NCBI GenBank assembly: GCA_021806845.1
Contig: JAKAPV010000025.1
Span: 1-17,869 of the forward strand
Direction of reading: 5' to 3'
Length of the DNA stretch: 17,869 nt
From: Bacillota bacterium
GTDB lineage: Bacteria; Bacillota; Sulfobacillia; JAJZYS01; JAJYTV01
Numbering within the stretch: the stretch's first letter is position 1; each line of letters starts with the position of its first letter. The notes beneath the pieces were generated by a model, which saw only the letters and a program-made list of their open reading frames with translations, was not told the origin of the DNA and did no database searches. Shown piece after piece: positions 6,913 through 14,232 of the stretch. A program made the position numbers and the translations under genes.

Positions 6913-7575
6913 CTACGAATGGGTCACGACGAACACTCCGTACATCCCTCGCTGCGCATGCCCCGGCACCGGGCAGAGGTAGGTATACCGGCCGCTCGCG
7001 CTGGACTGGAAGACAATCGTCTCGCTCGGCATCCCTGCGCCGGAAGACTCCCCGAGCGGCGGCGCAAAGGATCCGGAGAAAGCCGGCGGCGTGCCCATCA
7101 TGGCCATGTAACGGAAGGGTGGGGCCACGGGCGTCAGCAGCCACCCGTGGCTCGTGTCGTTGTCGGCGTTGATCAGATCCACGCGCACCTGGGCGCCCTG
7201 CGGCACGATGATCGTGGGATCGGTCAGGCCGGCCACGCGAAACGTCATGTCCTTTCCCCAAGGCGGGCTCGCGAGGAGGGTCAGCTGCACCTCGTTCGTC
7301 CGAAACACAAGTTGGTTCGTGGCACGATCGGCGGTCGCCCCGGTCGGCACCGCATTGCCGAGGGCTATTGCCTGGGAGCGGGTAACCCGCGGAACTTGCG
7401 CCCCCGAGAGGAACGCCCCCATCATTCGGCCCATCCCGTCGGGCCCGGTGAACGGGCCTCCAGTTCGCCATTCCGTACCGCCTGGCATAAACGGGAGCTG
7501 CCATGCTGTCGCGAAGGCAAGACCGGCAACTCCCACCAGGATCATGGCCAATCCCAGCCATGCGCGATGACGCAT
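6913..7575 (-). CDS. Membrane-anchored blue copper protein, rusticyanin/sulfocyanin-like
   Basis: A 220-residue cupredoxin, an extracytoplasmic one-electron carrier. It starts with a signal anchor (MRHRAWLGLAMILVGVAG, about 1-26), then a Gly/Met-rich linker with GMGRMMGAF, then the copper domain. The ligand set is complete: His143 in TSHGWLL, then Cys201, His206 and Met211 in YLCPVPGHAQRGM. The C-x4-H-x4-M spacing is that of rusticyanin and sulfocyanin. I prefer the ATG at 7575, which has AAAGGGGG 8 bases upstream and puts the anchor at the N-terminus. Alternatives are the GTG at 7584 and an ATG at 7629 overlapping the desulfurase stop (ATGA). No lipobox is visible. In this operon it may take electrons from a quinol or sulfur-oxidation chain; the partner is unknown. 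Confidence 0.88.
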   Translation of the reverse strand: MRHRAWLGLAMILVGVAGLAFATAWQLPFMPGGTEWRTGGPFTGPDGMGRMMGAFLSGAQVPRVTRSQAIALGNAVPTGATADRATNQLVFRTNEVQLTLLASPPWGKDMTFRVAGLTDPTIIVPQGAQVRVDLINADNDTSHGWLLTPVAPPFRYMAMMGTPPAFSGSFAPPLGESSGAGMPSETIVFQSSASGRYTYLCPVPGHAQRGMYGVFVVTHS

Positions 7576-7625
7576 CCTGTCCACCCCCTTTCGCAGGATC
7601 GCCTCATGGTGCCCAAACTCGGCGC

Positions 7626-8786
7626 TCATGCCTCGGACTTTCCAGATTGCGAGCGCAACTCGCGAACCCCTCGGATAAGGTGCCGCGCAGCCTCGTCCAC
7701 CTCGGCCTCTGCGGTGTAGCGCCCAAGGCTGATCCGGACGGCACCCAGCGCGGTATCCTGGGCCAATCCCATCTGCACGAGCACTGGGGACGGAGCTGTG
7801 CTTCCCGCGTGACACGCGGAGCCCGTGGAGAAGGCGACCTCTGGCACCTCGTTCAGCAGGTCGCTCCCCATCACCCAGTGGAAGCTCAGGTTGAGCGTGT
7901 TGGGAAGCCGCGCATCGGGATGCCCGTTGAGGTGGACCCCGTCGAGTTCCCCGGCGAGAATCCCGTGCAGGCGGTCGCGGAGCCAGCGCTCCCGCTGCCC
8001 TTCCTTGTGCACGAGGTCGGCTGCAACCTCGCACGCTTCTCCGAGGGCCACCATGTAGGGAACGTTCTCCGTGCCGCCCCGCAGCCCACGCTCCTGGCCG
8101 CCGCCGAGGATGATCGGCTGGAGTTCGATGCCCCCTCGCACGTAGAGGGCGCCGATCCCCTTCGGGGCATAGACCTTATGGCCCGCGATCGTGAGGAGAT
8201 CGACGCCCAGGGCCCCAACCCGCGTAGGGATCTTCCCGACCGACTGGGATGCGTCGGTGTGAAACGGGACTCCCGCCTCGCGCGCGATGCTCCCGATCTC
8301 CGCGATCGGCTGGATCGTGCCCGTCTCGTTGTTGGCGTGCATGACACTGATGAGCAGCGTGTCGGGACGGATCGCGCGCCTTACGTCGTCTGGGCTCACG
8401 CGACCGTGCCGGTCGGTCGCGACATAGGTCACGTCGAACCCGTGCTGCTCCGAAAGATAGCGGCAGGTGTTGAGCACGGCCGGATGCTCGATGGTCGACG
8501 TGACGATGTGCCGCCCACGCGCACGGCCTGCGAAGGCGATCCCTTGGATCGCAAGGTTGTCGCTCTCGCTGCCGCCGCTCGTGAACAGGACCTCCGCCGG
8601 TTCGCATCCGAGCAGGTCCGCGACCTGCCGGCGGGCACGCTCCACCGCAGCCCAGGCGGAGCGGCCAAACATATGCGTGCTGGAGGGATTGCCGAACTGG
8701 TCCCCGAGGTACGGCAGCATCGCCGCCCGCACGCGTGGATCGACCGGGGTCGTCGCGTTGTAGTCGAGGTAGATGGGCATCTCCAT
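7626..8786 (-). CDS. Cysteine desulfurase (NifS/IscS family), possibly a selenium donor for SelD
   Basis: A 386-residue PLP enzyme that removes sulfur from cysteine, or selenium from selenocysteine, leaving an enzyme-bound persulfide or perselenide. Features in order are YLDYNATTPVDP (about 6-17), FTSGGSESDNLAI, STIEHPAV, HANNETGTIQP, FHTDASQSVGK, the PLP-lysine Lys204 in TIAGHKVYAPKG, and the catalytic loop FSTGSACHAGS with Cys325. The frame is open upstream of 8786, but homology begins at MEMPIYLDYNATT, and the ATG at 8786 has GGAGG 7 bases before it (8794-8798, complement). It follows selD by 41 bases. NifS-like proteins can supply selenium to SelD, so a selenium role is likely but not proven. 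Sulfur supply to the DsrE/SQR partners is the alternative. Confidence 0.93.
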   Translation of the reverse strand: MEMPIYLDYNATTPVDPRVRAAMLPYLGDQFGNPSSTHMFGRSAWAAVERARRQVADLLGCEPAEVLFTSGGSESDNLAIQGIAFAGRARGRHIVTSTIEHPAVLNTCRYLSEQHGFDVTYVATDRHGRVSPDDVRRAIRPDTLLISVMHANNETGTIQPIAEIGSIAREAGVPFHTDASQSVGKIPTRVGALGVDLLTIAGHKVYAPKGIGALYVRGGIELQPIILGGGQERGLRGGTENVPYMVALGEACEVAADLVHKEGQRERWLRDRLHGILAGELDGVHLNGHPDARLPNTLNLSFHWVMGSDLLNEVPEVAFSTGSACHAGSTAPSPVLVQMGLAQDTALGAVRISLGRYTAEAEVDEAARHLIRGVRELRSQSGKSEA

Positions 8787-8827
8787 GCTGACACCTCCGC
8801 TGCGATCGAGTATTGCGATCCCGCAGG

Positions 8828-9874
8828 TTATGGCGTTCGTATCTGGATACGCCCCACATCGCCCGGCTCCAGGCGGCCGATCTCGGCCCACGCGAGGCAG
8901 CCTTCCTCTTGCAGCGCGACCGCGAGTGCCTCTCTCCTCTCCTCGGCGACAGCGATCAAGAGCCCGCCAGAGGTCTGCGCGTCCGAAAGCAGGACCCGGT
9001 CCTCGAGCGCCAGCTCGTCGGGCCAGTCCACCCGTCTTTGGAGGTGGCGCAGGTTGTTCTGCGTGCCGGTCGAGATGGCGCGCGCCGCAAAATGCCGCGC
9101 GGCCGAGAGGATCGGGACCGCCGGCAAGCGTACGCTCGCGCTCAGTCCGCTCTTCGTCGCCATCTCGTGCAGATGGCCGAGGAGGCCGAATCCGGTGACG
9201 TCGGTGCACGCGTGCACGCCGACCCGCTCCATCGCGCGGGCAGCACCCCGGTTGAGCTGCAGCATCACGGGCAGCACCAGAGCTTCGAGGTCCGCGCTTG
9301 CAAGGTGCTGATCGAGCGCCGTCGTAAGAACGCCCACCCCCAGGGGCTTCGTCAGGAACAGCACGTCCCCAGGCTTTCCGCCGGATTTGCGGACGAGGCG
9401 ATCTGGGTGAACGAATCCGGTGACGACCATTCCGTACTTCGGGCCTGGATCGTCGATCGTATGGCCGCCCGCGATCTCGACCCCGGCCTCGCGAGCCTTG
9501 TCCGCGCCCCCGCGCAGGATCTCGGACAGATACCCGAGCGGCAGGCTGCGCACGGGGAAGCCGACGAGGTTGAGGGCGAAGGACGGCTTCGCCCCCACCG
9601 CGTAGATGTCGCTCAGCGCGTTTGCTGCGGCCACCTGACCGAAGAGATAGGGATCATTGAGCACCGGCGTGATGTAGTCGACCGTCTGTACTAGGGCAAC
9701 ATCATCCGACAGCTTGCGGGCGGCGACGTCGTCGCCGATGCTCGCAAGCCACGCGGGGTCCTTGGGCGGGGAGAGGTGGCGCAGAACCTGCGCCAGGTCG
9801 TGTGGCCCGACCTTGCAGGCTCAGCCCGAACCGGGTGAGTAGGATGTCAGTCGAATCTCGGGCGGGACTCCCAC
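8828..9874 (-). CDS. selD: Selenide, water dikinase SelD, selenocysteine-containing (TGA at 9821-9823 = Sec18)
   Basis: SelD makes selenophosphate from selenide and ATP, the selenium donor for Sec-tRNA. The frame runs from the GTG at 9874 (GGGGG 8 bases upstream) to the stop at 8828, interrupted only by TGA at codon 18. The local sequence is IRLTSYSPGSG-TGA-ACKVGPHDLAQVL. This matches the SelD N-terminus, where the active site is Cys or Sec three residues before a conserved Lys (here Lys21). Downstream are HLSPPKDPAWLASIGDDVA, KLSDDVALVQTVDYITP and LNDPYLFGQVAAANALSDIYAVGAKP. Read through, the product is 348 residues, the normal SelD length; stopped, it would lose everything. A stem-loop follows the TGA at bacterial SECIS spacing. 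A GTG three codons earlier (9883) is an alternative start. It is the first gene of the operon and divergent from the LysR gene. Confidence 0.93.
9787..9819 (-). promoter_or_regulatory. Putative bacterial SECIS element in selD mRNA
   Basis: Just after the Sec codon, the selD strand can fold an outer 5-bp stem (CCTGC/GCAGG), a small asymmetric internal loop (A against GGC), and a 6-bp upper stem (AGGTCG/CGACCT). The 7-base apical loop GGCCACA begins 17 bases from the first base of TGA. A G at the start of the apical loop and this distance are the known requirements for SelB-dependent decoding. I see no bulged U like that of E. coli fdhF, but it is not universal. Confidence 0.7.
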
Positions 9875-9997
9875 AGAGCGCACCCCCAGTGTTGGTTGGA
9901 GAGAGTGTACCCCAGGCGGTGTTATGATGGCGGTGCAACTATCGCATTGCATCATTGCGCAGACTGCATAGGTACGTAACCTTTGAGGGGGCGCCAG
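9875..9997. promoter_or_regulatory. Divergent lysR-selD control region with inverted repeat
   Basis: This 123-base region between two divergent genes must hold both promoters. TGCAA (9934-9938) and TTGCA (9947-9951) form a perfect inverted repeat with an 8-base centre, and a related TGCAT at 9965-9969 lies on the lysR side. LysR proteins usually bind such dyads and control both their own gene and the divergent one. For lysR, TTGCGC (9955-9960) and TAACCT (9977-9982) are possible hexamers. I cannot assign a selD promoter with confidence. Confidence 0.5.
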
Positions 9998-10912
9998 ATG
10001 GATCTCTACCAACTCAGGACCTTTGTGGCGGCGGCGGATGCCCGCAGTTTTTCAAGGGCCGCACGCAGCCTGTCGCTGAGCCAGTCTGCCGTGTCCAGGC
10101 AGATTGAGGCTCTGGAGGAGTCCTTCGGCCTGGCGCTCTTCACGCGCGGCGGCCGTTCGGCCGAACTGACGGAAGCGGGAGAGCGCCTCCTCGCTTATGC
10201 CCAGAACATTCTCCGGCAGGCGAGCGAGGCGCAGGAGGCGCTACGGGAGCTGCGCGAGCTGGAAGCCGGAGAACTCGTCGTGGGTGCCACGACGACGCCC
10301 GCACGGTATCTCGTGGCGCCGGCCATGGTGCATTTCGCGGACCAGCATCCAAAAGTCACGCTGCGGCTGGTCGTCGGTCGCGCGGATGAGCTCGCGAATG
10401 CGCTCTTCGAGGGCAGCGTGCATCTTGCTCTGATCAGCGGACCGGTTGTGCGTCCAAGCCTCTTCCTGGAGCCCTGTATGGGCGATCGACTGGTGCTCAT
10501 CGCTCCGCGAGACCACCCCCTTGTGGGCCGCGAAGGCGTCGAACCCCGGGACCTCTTCGGCGAACGGCTGATCGTGGCTCCGGAAGGCGGGTGTGAACGC
10601 GCTGCGGTCGACGAGTTCATCGAGTCGCACGGTCTCCATCAGGGACTCAGGATGTGGGAACTCGACGATACGGAGACGATCAAGCAGGCGGTGGGTGCCG
10701 GTGGCGGGATCGCCTTTATCTCCGAACTCGCAGCACAGGTGGAAGAATGCGGTGCCCTGATCGCGCCGATCAAGGGGCCGAACTTGGCCATCCAACGTCA
10801 GTTCTTTCTCGCATACAGCAAGACGCACCGCCAGTCGCCCGCGGCACTTTCATTCGCTGCGCTCGTGCGAAAGCTCCGGACCCGCTCCGAAGTACAAATG
10901 CTCCGATCCTGA
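9998..10912 (+). CDS. LysR-family transcriptional regulator (CysB/CbbR-like architecture)
   Basis: A 304-residue LysR regulator. The N-terminal winged HTH (1-60) reads MDLYQLRTFVAAADARSFS, then SLSQSAVSRQIEALEESFG and LFTRGG. A linker helix follows (QASEAQEALRELRELEAG), then the two-lobed effector domain starting GELVVGATTTPARYLVAP and containing IAPRDHPLV. The ATG at 9998 has GAGGGGG 6 bases upstream; a TTG at 9983 is a weaker start. It diverges from the selD operon across 123 bases containing an inverted repeat, so it is the likely regulator of that operon. The ligand cannot be told from sequence. A sulfur- or selenium-linked metabolite is an inference from context only. Confidence 0.93.
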   Translation: MDLYQLRTFVAAADARSFSRAARSLSLSQSAVSRQIEALEESFGLALFTRGGRSAELTEAGERLLAYAQNILRQASEAQEALRELRELEAGELVVGATTTPARYLVAPAMVHFADQHPKVTLRLVVGRADELANALFEGSVHLALISGPVVRPSLFLEPCMGDRLVLIAPRDHPLVGREGVEPRDLFGERLIVAPEGGCERAAVDEFIESHGLHQGLRMWELDDTETIKQAVGAGGGIAFISELAAQVEECGALIAPIKGPNLAIQRQFFLAYSKTHRQSPAALSFAALVRKLRTRSEVQMLRS

Positions 10913-11224
10913 GTACGGCTGACGATAAAGGGTCGTCTGCAGGAAGGGTCTGCACGCACTCCTGCTGCTGTGCCACCGCCGATCGATCAGAAGGTCATTT
11001 CGACTCGCCTTACATCTTGCCCCGATCGGAATTCCCGCCTAAGTCGGGGTTCGCCTGGACGAGCGATGCGATCGAGGCAGAGCGTCACATCAGAGTTGCT
11101 TTGAACCCGCCTTTAGAGCACCCCATACCGTCCAACGCCAATGTCACGAAACACCGGGCCCGACGATCTGTGCTCGATGAAGCCAGCACGCCTGGTCTGT
11201 CCTGGGAGGCAGTGCCGGTCCCTG
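10913..11224. other. Gene-free stretch between lysR and the MBL hydrolase, possible mobile-element debris
   Basis: I find no convincing gene in these 312 bases; the open frames lack a start with a ribosome site and are not protein-like. Apart from the twin hairpins, there is a CCCCGA/TCGGGG inverted repeat (11020-11049) around a near-palindromic GGAATTCC core, of a kind sometimes seen at insertion-sequence ends. I could not match it to a family or find target duplications. Confidence 0.35.
10918..10954 (+). repeat. Twin adjacent hairpins downstream of lysR
   Basis: Two 5-bp hairpins sit side by side right after the lysR stop. One is GACGA-TAAAGGG-TCGTC (10921-10937), the other TGCAG-GAAGGGT-CTGCA (10938-10954). 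Both have 7-base loops containing AAGGG. No T tract follows, so ordinary intrinsic termination is doubtful. They could be a weak terminator, an RNA-protein binding site or chance. Confidence 0.4.
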
Positions 11225-12121
11225 TCAGCGTACCGGCCCCGCCGCGTACCGCAGGTTCGCGACGAGGGTCTGAGATGCGTCCCAGCTGGCGAACGGCTCG
11301 GGCACCGGATGGCCCGCCGCCCATTCCGGAAGTTCGTAGTAGTAGCGTTCGGCGAGCAGCACGTCTTCGCGCGACCCGACCGGACCGTGGCCGCTCACCA
11401 CGACATCCGCCTCAAGGTCGGCGATCGGCCGCATCACGGCGGGCCAGTCCTGCGGCGTGCCGTGGCGCACGGCCGGGTGGTAGCCGATCTGCACGATGTC
11501 GCCGCAGAAGAGCACGCGCGCTTCCGGCAGGAAGACGACGCTGTCGCTCTCGGTGTGCACGCCGCCGAACGAGAGTACCTGCGCCTGCCGCCCGCTCCCG
11601 TGGATGGTCAACTCATCGCCGATCGCCATGTTCGGGTAGAGCGGCGCCAGGCGATCGACATCCTGCAGGAGCGCCCGGTGTTCGCTGACGACCGCGAGGC
11701 GCTGCAGCCGCTCGTGGGAGTCATCCTGCTCCCTGGCCTCCGCCTCGAGGCTCGCGACGTACTCGCCGCCGTCGGCGCGCACGGCGGCGACGTACTCCGG
11801 CACGCGTCTTTGGATGCTCTGCGCCGTGACCCCGGTGGCGACGACAGTGGCGCCCGAGAAGGCCTGCGCGCCGAGGACGTGGTCATAGTCCCGGTGGGTG
11901 AGGACGAGCCAGCGCACGGATTTTTTGGTCAGGCGCTCCGCCGCCTCGCGCAGCGCGGCGCCCGCGGCCGGAGTGTACATGGCGTCGATGACGAGCGCGG
12001 AGTCGCCGAGGTGCACGATGCCCGCGTTCGACCAGGCGCCGGAACCGGGCTTCGCGAGCGCCGCCCAGATGCCGTCGCCGATTTCCTGGATGCGAAAATA
12101 CGGGCTTTCATTGCCTGGCAC
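11225..12121 (-). CDS. MBL-fold metallo-hydrolase with variant metal motif
   Basis: A 298-residue metallo-beta-lactamase-fold protein. The fold begins FRIQEIGDGIWAAL (about 9-22) with NAGIVHLGDSALVIDA. The metal motif is THRDYDH (75-81): His76, Asp78, Asp80 and His81, with Asp where the usual HxHxDH has its second His. Later ligand candidates are GGVHTESDS, FCGDIVQIG and SGHGPVG. There is no signal peptide, so it is probably cytoplasmic. I chose the GTG at 12121 because GGAGG lies 8 bases upstream; the GTG at 12130 would touch the same Shine-Dalgarno. The family includes glyoxalase II-like, lactonase and persulfide dioxygenase enzymes, and sequence alone does not pick one. It diverges from the phosphodiesterase gene and has no clear operon partner. 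Confidence 0.87.
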   Translation of the reverse strand: MPGNESPYFRIQEIGDGIWAALAKPGSGAWSNAGIVHLGDSALVIDAMYTPAAGAALREAAERLTKKSVRWLVLTHRDYDHVLGAQAFSGATVVATGVTAQSIQRRVPEYVAAVRADGGEYVASLEAEAREQDDSHERLQRLAVVSEHRALLQDVDRLAPLYPNMAIGDELTIHGSGRQAQVLSFGGVHTESDSVVFLPEARVLFCGDIVQIGYHPAVRHGTPQDWPAVMRPIADLEADVVVSGHGPVGSREDVLLAERYYYELPEWAAGHPVPEPFASWDASQTLVANLRYAAGPVR

Positions 12122-12260
12122 GCAGAACACCTCCGTGCGAGCGCGGGGGAGTGGCCGCCGCTCGAGACGTTCGCCCCTCGGATAGGCGTTCCTGCATCTG
12201 CCGGAATGCGCCGTTCTGTGCTTTGCGACGATTTAACGGACGCATGCCAGGATCGTCCCT

Positions 12261-12968
12261 ATGCTCTCGCGAACTCAGGCGCGGGAGGCGATCTCGTCGA
12301 TGTGGGTGATCGCGCACCGGGGGTTCTCCGGTCGGCATCCGGAGAATACGCTGCGCTCGTTCCGCGCCGCGGCGGAGCTCGGGGTGGACATGGTCGAATG
12401 CGACGTGCACGCGAGCGCCGACGGCAAGCTCGCGGTGATCCACGACGCCACGCTCGACCGGACGACCAGCGGCACGGGCCCTGTGGCGCAGCGCACGATG
12501 GCGGAGCTGAGGGCGCTCGACGCGGGCGAGGGAGAACGGATCCCCACGCTCGAGGAACTGCTCGAGGCGGTCGATATCCCGGTCGTCGTCGAAGTGAAGG
12601 CGCCAGGGGCGCTGCAGCCGCTGCTCGCCCTCTACGCGCAGGACGCGCGGCTTAAGGAGCGGCTCTGGCCGATCTCCTTCGCGCACCCGCTGATCAAGGA
12701 GCTGACGCAGAGGATGCCGGATCTCGTCGCGGGCGTGCTCTACGCCGGCATTCCCGTGGAACCCTGGACGCTCGCGCAGGCGGCGGGGGCCAAAATCCTG
12801 CTGCCGGCCCTCGAGACGGCGACCCGCGAGGAGGTGCAAGCAGCACACAGCCATGGACTCTATTACTCCGTGTGGACCGCGGATACCGAGGAGGAGCTGC
12901 GCTACGCGCAGGAAATCGGGGTGGACGGCATCGCGACGAACTTTCCCGACCGTCTGATCGGAGGGTAG
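12261..12968 (+). CDS. Glycerophosphodiester phosphodiesterase (UgpQ-like)
   Basis: A 235-residue cytoplasmic enzyme of the GDPD family, which hydrolyses glycerophosphodiesters to glycerol-3-phosphate and an alcohol. Catalytic landmarks from the first start are IAHRGFSGRHPENT (His19, Arg20, Glu28), VDMVECDVH (Glu46, Asp48) and VIHDATLDRTTSGTG (His61). Later come VVVEVKAP and a C-terminal YYSVWTADTEEELRYAQEIGVDGIATNFPD, all typical of a TIM-barrel GDPD. No signal peptide is present. The ATG at 12261 has AGGA 8 bases upstream. The ATG at 12300, just before the HRG motif, has a stronger GGGAGG but 11 bases away, so the protein may be 222 residues. The MFS gene starts 3 bases after its stop. Release of phosphate-containing metabolites fits the pst genes that follow. 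Confidence 0.92.
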   Translation: MLSRTQAREAISSMWVIAHRGFSGRHPENTLRSFRAAAELGVDMVECDVHASADGKLAVIHDATLDRTTSGTGPVAQRTMAELRALDAGEGERIPTLEELLEAVDIPVVVEVKAPGALQPLLALYAQDARLKERLWPISFAHPLIKELTQRMPDLVAGVLYAGIPVEPWTLAQAAGAKILLPALETATREEVQAAHSHGLYYSVWTADTEEELRYAQEIGVDGIATNFPDRLIGG

Positions 12969-12971
12969 TGC

Positions 12972-14228
12972 ATGGAAAAGGCGAAACGGCGCTACGTCTG
13001 GGCACTCGGCATGGCGGGGCTCGGACGCAACGTCGGCTGGGGCATGAACAAGGTGTTTACGGCGGCTCTGCTTGGCAGCCTCCAGGCGTCCACCGGCCTG
13101 ATCGGTGCCGTGCTGGGCGTGGAGGGCCTCTTCGGACTCATCCTGAACCCGCTCTCGGGGTATTTTTCCGACCGCTTCGGCACGAGACTGGGGCGCCGGC
13201 GGCCATACCTCTTCGTCGCCTTCCCCGGCGCCGCCATCACGCTCATGCTGATGTACCTGACACGCAGCCTGGGCGTCGCGATCACCGCCATCGTGCTCTT
13301 CTATTTCTTCCAGCAGCTGAGCCCGACGCCGTACCAGGCGATGATGCCGGACAGCATCGACGAGCACTCGTACGGCGAGGCGTCGGGCATCTTGAACCTC
13401 CTGTGGTCGGTCGGCAACCTGATCGCGTTCCTGATCATCCCGGTCGTGTTCCTGTACGTGGGCCACATCGCGGGCTTCGGCCTCGGGGCGCTCCTGCTGC
13501 TCGCAGGCGGGCTGTGGACCGCGTTCGCAGCGAAGGAGAAGCCGCAGGCGGCGAAGGGGCCTTCGGAGCGCCTGGACTTCGGGCCGCTCGTCACCGGACC
13601 GCTGCTCAAGTACTACGTCGCGCAGGGGCTCTGGTGGCTCGGCTTCGAGGCGATCGCGAGCTTCTTCACGCCGTACATGATCCACGTGCTGCACGGCAGC
13701 CAGCTCGATTCCGGGCTCGGCATGGCGATCTTCACCATCCCAGCCATCCTGGTCGCGCTCTGGTTCGGAAAACTCTACCAGCGCCACGACCCCAGGCTTC
13801 TGCTCTCGCTGACGCTTGCGCTCTTCGCCCTCTCCGCCATCAACGGCCTTTGGCTGAACTCCGTCACCGAGGCCTTCCTCCTGCTGTTCGTCGCCGGCAT
13901 CGCGTGGGGCGGCATCCAGGTGACTTCGTATCCGCTCGCGGCCGACATGCTCCGCCAGGCGCTCTTGCAGCGTGGATTGTCGGAAGAGTCGGCGCAGCGC
14001 GAGGGCGCCCTCCTGCATGGCGCCCTCTACGGCGGCGCGAACCTCGTGCAGTCGGTCGGCCTCATGGTGGCGGCGCCTCTGGCCGGCTTCGTGATCCACG
14101 CGGCGCACGGGCAATACCAGACGATGTTCATCGTCTGCGTCGCTTCGCTCATCGCGGCGCTCGGACTCGTGCTTTTGTTCGGGCGCGTCGAAGTGGCGGC
14201 GCCGGCGCAGCATCTCACGACACCGTAA
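12972..14228 (+). CDS. MFS transporter, GPH/SLC45-like sugar-cation symporter type
   Basis: A 418-residue integral membrane protein with about 12 hydrophobic segments in two halves separated by a charged loop (about 180-200, AAKEKPQAAKGPSERLDF). Between the second and third helices it has DRFGTRLGRRRPYLF, the GRRRPY motif of sugar-proton symporters of the GPH and SLC45 groups. QQLSPTPYQAMMPD follows in the fourth-helix region. The ATG at 12972 has GGAGGG (12960-12965) just upstream, inside the end of the phosphodiesterase gene, so the two are translationally close and cotranscribed. The substrate is unknown: a sugar is suggested by family, a glycerophosphodiester or its product by the neighbour. 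A short A run follows the stop but I see no clear terminator. Confidence 0.88.
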   Translation: MEKAKRRYVWALGMAGLGRNVGWGMNKVFTAALLGSLQASTGLIGAVLGVEGLFGLILNPLSGYFSDRFGTRLGRRRPYLFVAFPGAAITLMLMYLTRSLGVAITAIVLFYFFQQLSPTPYQAMMPDSIDEHSYGEASGILNLLWSVGNLIAFLIIPVVFLYVGHIAGFGLGALLLLAGGLWTAFAAKEKPQAAKGPSERLDFGPLVTGPLLKYYVAQGLWWLGFEAIASFFTPYMIHVLHGSQLDSGLGMAIFTIPAILVALWFGKLYQRHDPRLLLSLTLALFALSAINGLWLNSVTEAFLLLFVAGIAWGGIQVTSYPLAADMLRQALLQRGLSEESAQREGALLHGALYGGANLVQSVGLMVAAPLAGFVIHAAHGQYQTMFIVCVASLIAALGLVLLFGRVEVAAPAQHLTTP

Positions 14229-14232
14229 AAAG

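Noticed and set aside
8787..9209. N-terminal extension of the cysteine desulfurase
   Set aside because: It runs antisense-like through selD, is not homologous-looking, and the ATG at 8786 has its own GGAGG.
9821..10012. A 63-codon frame on the - strand ending at the TGA
   Set aside because: Its first part overlaps the lysR start and control region. Only codons from about 9883/9874 onward are real, and they are the N-terminus of Sec-type SelD.
12108..14213. 701-codon open frame antisense to the phosphodiesterase and MFS genes
   Set aside because: Low-complexity Arg/Asp/Glu/His composition typical of the complement of high-GC coding DNA; both + strand genes are secure.
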